A DNA stretch of 64,000 nucleotides from Eubacterium oxidoreducens (lineage in GTDB: Bacteria > Bacillota > Clostridia > Lachnospirales > Lachnospiraceae), in NCBI RefSeq assembly GCF_900104415.1, contig NZ_FMXR01000006.1:1-64000 (forward strand), read 5' to 3'. The translations under genes were made by a program, and so were the position numbers. Each line of letters begins with the position of its first letter. Position 1 is the stretch's first letter. The notes under the pieces were generated by a model, which ran no database searches, was not told where the DNA came from, and saw nothing but the letters and a program-made list of their open reading frames with translations. Shown piece by piece: positions 28,359-36,663 of the stretch.

Positions 28359-28461
28359 AAGATTTTTGTTTAGTTTCTTTACCTTTTTAGGAAACTATGT
28401 GAAAATAGAATAAGACTGTGAGAGTCTTTGAAGAACAATAATAAAACTGGAAAGGGGTTTT

Positions 28462-29157
28462 ATGATGATTTATTCGAAAGAAGTAGAACTTATGTGTCCT
28501 GTAGCAAAAGGGGCAAAGCATGAACCTGCACCGATTCCTGAAGAAGGCAAGTGGGTTCACGCCAAACAGATTGGAGATATTTCGGGATTTACGCATGGCG
28601 TAGGTTGGTGTGCTCCGCAACAAGGTGCATGTAAGTTGACGTTAAATGTAAAAGAAGGTGTAATCGAAGAAGCATTGATTGAGACAATCGGATGTTCCGG
28701 TATGACACATTCTGCAGCTATGGCAGCTGAGATCCTTCAGGGAAAAACAATCCTTGAAGCGTTAAATACAGACCTTGTATGTGATGCAATTAATACAGCT
28801 ATGAGAGAGCTTTTTTTACAGATCGTTTATGGTCGTACGCAAAGTGCGTTTTCTGATGATGGTCTTGTTGTTGGAGCCGGACTTGAAGACCTTGGAAAAG
28901 GACTTCGTTCTCAGGTGGGAACAATGTATGCAACAAAGAAAAAGGGTGTTCGTTATCTGGAGATGGCAGAAGGTTATGTCACAGGCCTTGCACTTGATGA
29001 AGATGATGAAGTGATTGGATATCAATTTGTCAGTCTTGGAAAGATGACGGATTTTATTAAGAATGGCGACGATCCGAATACTGCTTGGGAGAAAGCCAAA
29101 GGGCAGTATGGCCGTGTCGATGATGCAGTAAAAATCATTGATCCACGAAAAGAATAG
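28462..29157 (+). CDS. NifU/IscU-like iron-sulfur scaffold-type protein paired with GGGtGRT protein
   Basis: A 231-residue protein with a NifU-N/IscU-like region. Cysteines at about positions 12, 50, 57 and 78 (MCPVAKG, GWCAPQQGAC, IGCSGMTHSA) take the place of the IscU cluster ligands, and SAAMAAEILQGKTILEAL fits the scaffold helix. The C-terminal third (EMAEGYVTGLALDEDDEVIGYQF) is specific to this group. It is immediately upstream of the GGGtGRT gene, 16 bases away, a pairing I recognise from other Clostridia. Binding of an Fe-S cluster is inferred; no reaction is known. Confidence 0.8.
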   Translation: MMIYSKEVELMCPVAKGAKHEPAPIPEEGKWVHAKQIGDISGFTHGVGWCAPQQGACKLTLNVKEGVIEEALIETIGCSGMTHSAAMAAEILQGKTILEALNTDLVCDAINTAMRELFLQIVYGRTQSAFSDDGLVVGAGLEDLGKGLRSQVGTMYATKKKGVRYLEMAEGYVTGLALDEDDEVIGYQFVSLGKMTDFIKNGDDPNTAWEKAKGQYGRVDDAVKIIDPRKE

Positions 29158-29173
29158 AAAGGAGAATCGCATA

Positions 29174-30184
29174 ATGGCTTTATTTGAATCATATGAAAGA
29201 AGAATTGACCAGATTAACAAGGTCTTAAATGATAATGGAATTGCTTCTATTGAAGAAGCAGAAAAGATTACAAAAGATGCCGGACTTGATGTTTATAATC
29301 TCGTAAAAGGTGTTCAGCCGATATGTTTTGAAAATGCATGTTGGGCATATACAGTTGGTGCGGCTATCGCAATAAAAAAAGGTTGTAAAAGAGCGGCGGA
29401 TGCTGCTGCAGCAATTGGAGAAGGGCTTCAGTCGTTTTGCATTCCGGGTTCTGTAGCAGATCACAGAAAAGTGGGTCTTGGTCATGGAAACCTTGGAAAA
29501 ATGCTTTTAGAGGAAGAAACAGAATGCTTTTGCTTTTTAGCCGGACATGAATCATTTGCAGCTGCGGAAGGAGCAATCGGTATTGCGGAAAAAGCCAATA
29601 AGGTAAGAAAAAAACCACTTCGTGTTATCTTGAATGGTTTGGGAAAAGATGCAGCACAGATTATCTCTAGAATCAATGGATTTACTTATGTTGAAACGAA
29701 AATGAATTATCAGACAAATGAAGTAGAAGTTTTATATGAAAAAGCTTATTCGAAAGGACTTCGAGCTTCTGTGAAATGTTACGGAGCTGATGATGTACAA
29801 GAAGGTGTTGCAATTATGCATCTTGAGAAGGTTGGGGTATCTATTACCGGTAATTCAACCAATCCAACACGTTTTCAGCATCCTGTTGCAGGAACATATA
29901 AGAAAGAATGTATAGAAGAAGGTAAGAAATATTTTTCTGTTGCTTCAGGCGGTGGAACCGGACGTACACTTCATCCGGACAATATGGCTGCCGGACCGGC
30001 TTCTTATGGAATGACTGATACTATGGGAAGAATGCATTCGGACGCACAGTTCGCAGGATCTTCTTCTGTACCGGCACACGTTGAGATGATGGGATTAATT
30101 GGAATGGGTAACAATCCAATGGTAGGAGCCACCGTTGCGGTAGCGGTTTCTATCGAAGAAGCTGCAAAAGCAGGTAAATTCTAA
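29174..30184 (+). CDS. GGGtGRT protein (uncharacterised conserved family)
   Basis: A 336-residue protein carrying the motif that names the family, SVASGGGTGRTLHPDN (GGGTGRT at about residues 259-265). Other conserved-looking segments are GLGHGNLGKMLLEEETECFCFLAG and QFAGSSSVPAHVEMMG. Cysteines at about 51, 56, 71, 89, 118 and 120 could bind metal. ATG 29174 follows AAAGGAGA; an earlier in-frame ATG at 29138 lies inside the preceding gene. The family is found with the NifU-like partner just upstream and has no known function. Confidence 0.85.
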   Translation: MALFESYERRIDQINKVLNDNGIASIEEAEKITKDAGLDVYNLVKGVQPICFENACWAYTVGAAIAIKKGCKRAADAAAAIGEGLQSFCIPGSVADHRKVGLGHGNLGKMLLEEETECFCFLAGHESFAAAEGAIGIAEKANKVRKKPLRVILNGLGKDAAQIISRINGFTYVETKMNYQTNEVEVLYEKAYSKGLRASVKCYGADDVQEGVAIMHLEKVGVSITGNSTNPTRFQHPVAGTYKKECIEEGKKYFSVASGGGTGRTLHPDNMAAGPASYGMTDTMGRMHSDAQFAGSSSVPAHVEMMGLIGMGNNPMVGATVAVAVSIEEAAKAGKF

Positions 30185-30188
30185 CTTT

Positions 30189-30202
30189 GAGCGAGTCTTG
30201 AC
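30189..30202 (+). repeat. 14-bp match to the 3' end of the dispersed multi-hairpin repeat
   Basis: GAGCGAGTCTTGAC is identical to the last 14 bases of the long repeat copies at 48526-48719 and 61433-61592, and like them it lies just 3' of a gene stop codon. The hairpin partner (AAGACTCGC) is missing, so this may be a deletion remnant or coincidence. Confidence 0.4.
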
Positions 30203-30271
30203 TAAAATGATGTCAGGGAAATATTTTTGTGTAAAATGTCAGAACAAAACTGTATTCATATGACGAATTTA

Positions 30272-30299
30272 TTGACAAAAAAAATAGTTATGCTAGAAT
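30272..30299 (+). promoter_or_regulatory. Promoter of ilvN-ilvC
   Basis: Consensus TTGACA (30272-30277), a 16-base spacer and TAGAAT (30294-30299). Predicted transcription starts about 36 bases before ilvN, which leaves no room for a T-box or leader-peptide attenuator. Confidence 0.65.
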
Positions 30300-30341
30300 G
30301 AAAAGCGTGGTAAAAACAATGGAAAAGGAAGTATTTCTTAA

Positions 30342-30842
30342 ATGAGAAGACAGGTTTTATCATTATTGGTTGAGAACACTTCCGGTGTTGTCAGTCATAT
30401 ATCAGGGCTTTTCAGTAGAAGAGCTTTTAATATTGACAGTTTTTCGGCAGGTGTTACTGCAGATGAACGATTTACAAGAATTACAATTGTATCAACCGGA
30501 GAAGAAAATGATCTCGAACAGATAAAAAAACAACTTGCGAAGCTCGAAGATGTGATAGATATCAAAGAGCTTAAAAGTGGTGATTCTGTATGTAGAGAGC
30601 TTCTCTTGGTAAAAGTTGCAGTTGATACCAAGGGACGCCGCAGTGTGTTAGACATTGTGGATGGATTTAGAGCGAATGTTCTAGATTGGGCACATGATTC
30701 TTTGATTATTGAACTTACCGGAGATCAAGGTAAGTTAGATGCGTTCTTAAGCCTGCTTGATGACTACGAAATATTAGAACTTGCTCGCACTGGGTTCACG
30801 GGACTTTCCCGAGGAACGTCAGATGTTATAATGCTGGATTAA
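30342..30842 (+). CDS. ilvN: Acetolactate synthase small (regulatory) subunit
   Basis: Valine-sensing regulatory subunit of acetohydroxyacid synthase. The 166-residue protein has an N-terminal ACT domain (VLSLLVENTSGVVSHISGLFSRRAFNI, about residues 5-75) and the C-terminal small-subunit domain. The catalytic ilvB is not beside it, so the large subunit must be encoded elsewhere. It is followed after 33 bases by ilvC. Confidence 0.92.
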   Translation: MRRQVLSLLVENTSGVVSHISGLFSRRAFNIDSFSAGVTADERFTRITIVSTGEENDLEQIKKQLAKLEDVIDIKELKSGDSVCRELLLVKVAVDTKGRRSVLDIVDGFRANVLDWAHDSLIIELTGDQGKLDAFLSLLDDYEILELARTGFTGLSRGTSDVIMLD

Positions 30843-31892
<1,050 letters not shown>

Positions 31893-31904
31893 TAGGATAA
31901 TAGG

Positions 31905-31942
31905 AAAGCCGTTGCTTATATTGAATAAGCAGCGGCTTTTTT
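31905..31942 (+). terminator. Terminator of ilvN-ilvC
   Basis: AAAGCCGTTGCTTAT pairs with ATAAGCAGCGGCTTT (one mismatch region) across a five-base loop, followed by TTT. Confidence 0.85.
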
Positions 31943-31979
31943 GAACTGTTATAGTTTCGGTTAAACAAGGGGCATGACA

Positions 31980-32777
31980 CTAGGATAAATCGTTTAGAAA
32001 ACGCAAATAGGATTTTGAGAGTTTTACGCAAGCATAACGCTCGGCATATTCTTTTGGGGTTAGATGTTCTATAAAATTAACAGGAAAATTTTTTTCAATT
32101 CCATGTTTTAAAGCGAAGTCAACGGCTTTGTTGTATGCAATCGCAGCATCTGTTTCGTTTGAAAAAGTGCCAATCTTGTAATAGCCATTGATATGGATTT
32201 TGCAAATATATTTTGTATGAATATCATCTTGGATGGTCGTTACACCGTGATAAGGATTTAAAAGCAAAATGTTGGAATAACGATAATCTGTGACATCACC
32301 ATTTGCAAACTTATAATCACGATTAGGTACGCTGTGCGCATGAATGCCGTAGCGTTCTAAAATACGATATTGCATTCCGTAATCATTTACATAAAGATGG
32401 TTTTGCCGGCGAAGAATCTTATGAGAAGAATAATAGAATAAATCGTCGATATCGAATTTTAGTTCTTCGTTCTTGCTTAAATAATAACTGAAATAGTTTT
32501 TGCGAAGGTAAATAGGATTTCCAATATATAATTTGTTATCACGATAGTTAAGAAGAACAACAATCTTTTCAAAGGATAGACGTTTGCATGCACGAAAAGC
32601 GGTTTCTATATCAATGTTGCTGCGAGTGATAAGATCGCCGCCTTCAAGGTATGCTTCGTAAGCTTCAAGTTCTGTATCGAAGCTTCCTAGTGAAATATGC
32701 TTTCCTTTATATGTAATATTAGAACGAAAATATTCTGTACCGTTCTTTTTCTTTGCGGTATAAACGCCTTTTAACAT
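31980..32777 (-). CDS. Protein with two AP2-like DNA-binding domains and an HNH-like relic
   Basis: A 265-residue protein. The N-terminus (about residues 4-45, GVYTAKKKNGTEYFRSNITY then KHISLGSFDTELEAYEAY) and residues 178-222 (GVTTIQ...ICKIHINGYYKIGTFSNETDAAIAYNKA) fit the AP2/ERF DNA-binding pattern. Between them, DVTDYRYSNILLLN (about 161-174) resembles the end of an HNH homing-endonuclease core (D.R..NL), but the catalytic His-His pair is not evident. This suggests a domesticated homing-endonuclease relative acting as a DNA-binding protein. It is transcribed divergently from thrC with inverted repeats in its promoter region. Target and role are unknown. Confidence 0.65.
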   Translation of the reverse strand: MLKGVYTAKKKNGTEYFRSNITYKGKHISLGSFDTELEAYEAYLEGGDLITRSNIDIETAFRACKRLSFEKIVVLLNYRDNKLYIGNPIYLRKNYFSYYLSKNEELKFDIDDLFYYSSHKILRRQNHLYVNDYGMQYRILERYGIHAHSVPNRDYKFANGDVTDYRYSNILLLNPYHGVTTIQDDIHTKYICKIHINGYYKIGTFSNETDAAIAYNKAVDFALKHGIEKNFPVNFIEHLTPKEYAERYACVKLSKSYLRFLNDLS

Positions 32778-32833
32778 GGGTCATCATCTCATTCGTGCAA
32801 AATTATATTTCCTATAAAAATTATAGATTATAT

Positions 32834-32862
32834 TGACACGAATTACAAATCATTTCGTTGAC
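32834..32862 (-). promoter_or_regulatory. Promoter of the AP2-domain gene with inverted ATTCGTG/CACGAAT half-sites
   Basis: Read on the minus strand, TTGTAA and TATAAT are separated by 17 bases. ATTCGTG lies inside the spacer and the inverted half CACGAAT lies between promoter and gene, about 40 bases away, making a candidate operator pair. Coordinates are approximate by a few bases. Confidence 0.4.
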
Positions 32863-32886
32863 ACTGTTCGGGTGCTCTTATATAAT
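32858..32886 (+). promoter_or_regulatory. Near-perfect sigma-A promoter of thrC
   Basis: TTGACA (32858-32863), exactly 17 bases, TATAAT (32881-32886): both hexamers match consensus, which implies strong constitutive transcription unless repressed. It lies back to back with the AP2-gene promoter. Confidence 0.75.
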
Positions 32887-32928
32887 AAATATCGAACTTT
32901 AAATAAATGATAGAAAAGAGGAACAACC

Positions 32929-34416
32929 ATGGATTTGTTATATTCCAGCACAAGAAATAATAAAGTAAAAGTTACTGCTTCACAGGCAATTTTAAAAGGA
33001 CTTGCTGATGATGGTGGATTATTTGTACCGGATGAACTACCAAAGCTCAAGGTATCGCTTGCTGAGCTTGGAAAGATGTCCTATCAGGAAGTTGCATATG
33101 AAGTTATGAAGCTGTTTCTAACTGATTTTACTGAAGAGGAACTGAAATATTGTATTTCGAATGCATATGATGAGAAGTTTGACACTAAAAATATTGCAGA
33201 ACTGAAAGAAGCAGATGGTGCATACTTCCTTGAACTTTTCCATGGGAAGACAATCGCTTTTAAAGATATGGCATTGTCGATACTTCCTTATCTTCTTACA
33301 ACTTCTGCGAAGAAGAATGAAGTCAAGAATGATATTGTGATTTTGACAGCGACATCCGGAGATACCGGTAAAGCTGCGCTCGCTGGATTCGCAGATGTAA
33401 AGGGAACAAAAATTATAGTATTTTATCCGAAAGACGGAGTAAGTCCTATTCAGGAAAAACAGATGTTAACACAAAAAGGAGATAATACTCATGTGGTTGG
33501 CATCTATGGCAATTTCGATCAGGCGCAGACTGGAGTAAAAAAGATGTTTGCCGATCGTGAACTTGAAAAAGAATTGGATGCTGCCGGATATCAGTTTTCA
33601 TCAGCAAATTCCATCAACATCGGTCGTCTTGTACCACAGATTGTTTATTATGTATATTCTGCTGCAAGATTATATCATGATGGAGCTTTGAAAGATGGCG
33701 AAACCATGAATGTTGTAGTTCCTACCGGTAATTTTGGTAATATTTTGGCGGCTTATTATGCTAAGAATTTAGGAATGCCAATAGATAAATTAATTTGCGC
33801 ATCGAATGAAAACAAAGTTCTTTTTGATTTCTTCTCAAATGGAACATATGATAAAAATCGTGAATTTATTTTGACGACATCTCCTTCTATGGATATCTTA
33901 ATTTCTTCTAATCTGGAGCGTTTGATTTATAGAATCTGTGGAAATGATTCAGAGAAAAGTGCTTCGTTTATGAAAGAGTTAAGTACAGATGGCAATTATA
34001 CAATTACGGAAGAGATGAAGGCACAGCTTTCTGATTTCTATGGTAATTTTGCTACAGAAGAAGAAACTTCAAAATGCATTTATGATTTGTATAATAAAAC
34101 AGGTTATGTCATTGATACGCATACTGCAGTTGCAGCTGATGTTTACAAAAAATATGTAAAAGAGACAAAAGATAACAAGCTTACGGTGGTTGCATCTACG
34201 GCAAGCCCGTTTAAGTTTACAAGAAGCGTCATGAATGCAATTGATGCAAAATATAATTCCTGGGATGATTTCGATCTTGTGGATGAATTATCCAAGATTG
34301 CAAAGGTACAGGTGCCGGATGCAATTGAAGAGATTCGAAATGCACAGATTGTTCATGACACACAATGCGATCCGGATAAGATGGAAGACGCAGTAAAAGC
34401 ATTTTTGAACATTTAA
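32929..34416 (+). CDS. thrC: Threonine synthase
   Basis: PLP enzyme making threonine from O-phosphohomoserine. The 495-residue protein begins with YSSTRNNKVKVTASQAILKG and carries the PLP lysine in HGKTIAFKDMALSILPYLL, then ATSGDTGKAALAGF and PTGNFGNILAAYYAK for phosphate binding. The length fits the long (E. coli/yeast-like) class. The repeat TTTAACTCAG begins at its stop codon, so copy C of the dispersed repeat abuts its 3' end. Confidence 0.95.
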   Translation: MDLLYSSTRNNKVKVTASQAILKGLADDGGLFVPDELPKLKVSLAELGKMSYQEVAYEVMKLFLTDFTEEELKYCISNAYDEKFDTKNIAELKEADGAYFLELFHGKTIAFKDMALSILPYLLTTSAKKNEVKNDIVILTATSGDTGKAALAGFADVKGTKIIVFYPKDGVSPIQEKQMLTQKGDNTHVVGIYGNFDQAQTGVKKMFADRELEKELDAAGYQFSSANSINIGRLVPQIVYYVYSAARLYHDGALKDGETMNVVVPTGNFGNILAAYYAKNLGMPIDKLICASNENKVLFDFFSNGTYDKNREFILTTSPSMDILISSNLERLIYRICGNDSEKSASFMKELSTDGNYTITEEMKAQLSDFYGNFATEEETSKCIYDLYNKTGYVIDTHTAVAADVYKKYVKETKDNKLTVVASTASPFKFTRSVMNAIDAKYNSWDDFDLVDELSKIAKVQVPDAIEEIRNAQIVHDTQCDPDKMEDAVKAFLNI

Positions 34417-34463
34417 CTCAGTCGGAGAAATCCCCCACATTTAAGCGTTAGCGTAGGTGGGGG
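34412..34463. repeat. Dispersed multi-hairpin repeat, truncated copy C
   Basis: TTTAACTCAGTCGGAGAAAT leads into a CCCCCAC...GGTGGGGG stem with the same GCGTTAGCGTA loop sequence as copy A, and then the similarity stops. The first bases overlap the thrC stop codon. The 108-bp downstream block of the long copies is absent. Confidence 0.75.
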
Positions 34464-34477
34464 AAAGGTAGAAAAAT

Positions 34478-34501
34478 AGCCCAAGTCAGAAGACTTGGGC
34501 T
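34478..34501 (-). terminator. Terminator of the CheY/CheX-like operon
   Basis: A perfect 10-bp stem AGCCCAAGTC/GACTTGGGCT with a four-base loop. Read on the minus strand it is followed by ATTTTTC, fitting termination of the minus-strand gene that ends at 34508. Confidence 0.75.
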
Positions 34502-34507
34502 TAATTA

Positions 34508-35422
34508 TTATTCTTGTATACTTAGGATGAAATTGATAGTTCCAAAAGAAAATACAATCGGTAACAAAAAATTGCGCTCAGTAGGGGCGTAAAATTTATA
34601 TGATAAATCTTGTGGTGGATCAATAGAAAATTCTTTCGTATGAATGTTTGAAATATTTACCGCAAAAAAACCATTTAAAGTATTTAAAAAATCTTCAATC
34701 GCAGCTAATACATATTCGTTGTATTCGTTAAAAGGTTCCATTCCCAGATTAGCAGCAAAACAATTAGCAAAACGAATCGAATCATCTTCTTCCATAGCAA
34801 GCGCAGAATAAAAATAGCTGTCATCATCAAAGGTACCTTTTTGCGATACTAGAACAGCGGAAGGATATTCCGGACATTCCATAGGCGGAAGCGGAGTATA
34901 ATCACTGTCAACCGTATCGGCTAACTGCTGGAACAAAAGCTTCATATACAAGCAGAAATAATCCTTATACATCATAATGGATTGAGATTGTCCTAATGAT
35001 GAAGCTAATAAAGAGGAAATGGTTTCATCAATCTCATCTTCGTGTTGTTCGTTGAACATTTCGGTATCAGAATGATAATTAACCATAATATCCTGAAACA
35101 GCTTGTAATCAATGGTTTTTTTGTCAATGAGCTCTTGCGCAAGATGAAGATAACTTGGATATTCCTGGTGAAGAAGTAGATTTAAGGAATCTTCGTTAAA
35201 ATAACCAAGATCTAAAACTGCAGTACGAAAGTCTTTGAAGTTCTCTTCGCAATATTTTTCAATGCGATTAACTTCGACAGCAGTTAGCGCTTCTTCATAA
35301 ATGGCAATGACAGGAAGTGATAATTCATGATTATCTTTATCTTCATACATAGCATCATAAAGCTCTTTTGCTGTTAAATATTTATGTTCTAATAAATAAT
35401 TTCCCCAAAGATGACTATTCAT
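34508..35422 (-). CDS. CheX-like domain protein downstream of a CheY-like regulator
   Basis: A 304-residue protein. Residues 1-80 resemble the N-terminal small domain of GspE/MshE-type proteins (WGNYLLEHKYLTAKELYDAM), and the C-terminal half (about 150-300) looks like a CheX phosphatase-type fold, with AAIEDFLNTLNGFFAVNIS where CheX carries its ExxN active-site helix. Here the aligned residues read DFLN or EDFL, so the phosphatase glutamate may be shifted or replaced. There is no signal peptide. Its ATG overlaps the stop of the CheY-like gene (TAATG), indicating coupled translation. A role in dephosphorylating or reading the partner regulator is inferred. Confidence 0.65.
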   Translation of the reverse strand: MNSHLWGNYLLEHKYLTAKELYDAMYEDKDNHELSLPVIAIYEEALTAVEVNRIEKYCEENFKDFRTAVLDLGYFNEDSLNLLLHQEYPSYLHLAQELIDKKTIDYKLFQDIMVNYHSDTEMFNEQHEDEIDETISSLLASSLGQSQSIMMYKDYFCLYMKLLFQQLADTVDSDYTPLPPMECPEYPSAVLVSQKGTFDDDSYFYSALAMEEDDSIRFANCFAANLGMEPFNEYNEYVLAAIEDFLNTLNGFFAVNISNIHTKEFSIDPPQDLSYKFYAPTERNFLLPIVFSFGTINFILSIQE

Positions 35423-35802
35423 TATAATTCTCCCTTAAGGCGCTTTTCGACAATGGATTTAATGAGTTCTTTTTTTACCGGTTTTTGAATGAAATCCTTA
35501 GCACCGGCCTCGATGGCGTTTTTTAATAAGACCTGAGTTCCAACGGATGAAATGATTACAACACAGGCATGAGAATCAATACTATGAATTGCTTTGGTTG
35601 CTTCAATTCCATCGCATACAGGCATAACGATATCTAAAAAAATAAGATCCGGTTTTTGAACCTTGTATAAATCAATCGCTTCCTGGCCGTTGGCAGCGGT
35701 GAAAACTTCTAAACAACCGCATTCTACCAATACATCCTTTAGTTGTTTGCGGATTAAAGCGGAATCGTCTCCGATTAGTGCTTTGAGCGATTTATTTTCC
35801 AT
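35422..35802 (-). CDS. CheY-like single-domain response regulator
   Basis: A 126-residue receiver domain without an output domain. The acidic pair is at residues 12-13, the phospho-acceptor Asp at about 57 in LIFLDIVMP, the switch Ser/Thr in IISSVG, and the conserved lysine in FIQKPV. ATG 35802 is chosen because AAGGAGG lies ten bases upstream; the longer frame from 35823 would read through that site. No chemotaxis kinase or flagellar gene is nearby, so the cognate kinase is unknown. Confidence 0.88.
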   Translation of the reverse strand: MENKSLKALIGDDSALIRKQLKDVLVECGCLEVFTAANGQEAIDLYKVQKPDLIFLDIVMPVCDGIEATKAIHSIDSHACVVIISSVGTQVLLKNAIEAGAKDFIQKPVKKELIKSIVEKRLKGEL

Positions 35803-35919
35803 ATCGTACTTCCTCCTTAACATATAGTACTATTTTACACCTTTTTTCATAAAAACAAAATACATTTGCTTTAAATTTTAATGTATTTAAAAAAAAATAA
35901 TGGATAAAAGAAAAGCGTA

Positions 35920-35949
35920 TTTACATTTTGTAGAGTAATTATTTATAAT
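35920..35949 (+). promoter_or_regulatory. Promoter of the response regulator/histidine kinase pair
   Basis: TTTACA (35920-35925), an 18-base spacer and consensus TATAAT (35944-35949), ending about 40 bases upstream of the response-regulator ATG. Confidence 0.5.
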
Positions 35950-35988
35950 AAATGCAGTTGGGTCGATTGGCCGGAAAGGAATAATTTT

Positions 35989-36663
35989 ATGGAAAAAATT
36001 TTAGTTGTAGATGATGAAGAGAAAATTCGCTCTATTATAAAAAAATATGCCGAATTTGAAGGATATGAGGTGAAAGAAGCGAAGGATGGGATGGAAGCTA
36101 TTCGAATCTGTAAAGAAGAAGACTTTGATCTTATTTTGCTTGATATTATGATGCCGGAACTGGATGGCTTTTCCACATGTCGTGAGATAAGAAAGTTTAA
36201 ACAGATACCGGTAATTATGTTATCTGCCAGAGGTGAGGAGTATGACAAGATTCATGGATTTGAACTTGGAATAGATGATTATGTAGTCAAACCTTTTTCG
36301 CCAAAAGAATTAATGATGCGTTGTAAAGTTGTTATGAGTCGTAATGCTATGAAATCAGATAATCCGGAACGCGAAATATTTGAAAAAGAAGGACTGGTTA
36401 TTGATTTTACAGGTCGAACCGTAACAATAGACGGAGAACGCGTGGATATGTCTCCAAAAGAATATGAATTGTTATTCTATATGGTTCGCAATAAGAATAT
36501 TGCACTTGAGAGAGAAAAGTTAATTACCGAAGTATGGGGGTATGATTATTATGGCGATGATCGTACTTTGGATACGCATATAAAGTTACTTCGAAGTTCA
36601 CTTGGACCATATCGCAAGTTCCTGGTGACGTTGAGAGGAGTTGGTTATCGATTTGAGGCATAA
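35989..36663 (+). CDS. OmpR/PhoB-family response regulator
   Basis: A 224-residue two-component regulator. The receiver domain (about 1-115) has the DD pair at residues 8-9, phospho-acceptor Asp52 in LILLDIMMPE and the lysine in YVVKPFSPKEL; the winged-helix DNA-binding domain (about 130-222) has SPKEYELLFYMV and TLRGVGYRFEA. The histidine kinase gene overlaps its 3' end. The target genes and signal are unknown. Confidence 0.94.
   Translation: MEKILVVDDEEKIRSIIKKYAEFEGYEVKEAKDGMEAIRICKEEDFDLILLDIMMPELDGFSTCREIRKFKQIPVIMLSARGEEYDKIHGFELGIDDYVVKPFSPKELMMRCKVVMSRNAMKSDNPEREIFEKEGLVIDFTGRTVTIDGERVDMSPKEYELLFYMVRNKNIALEREKLITEVWGYDYYGDDRTLDTHIKLLRSSLGPYRKFLVTLRGVGYRFEA

Noticed and set aside
30203-30341. 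Attenuator or T-box before ilvN
   Set aside because: The predicted promoter at 30272-30299 leaves only ~36 bases of leader, too short for either.
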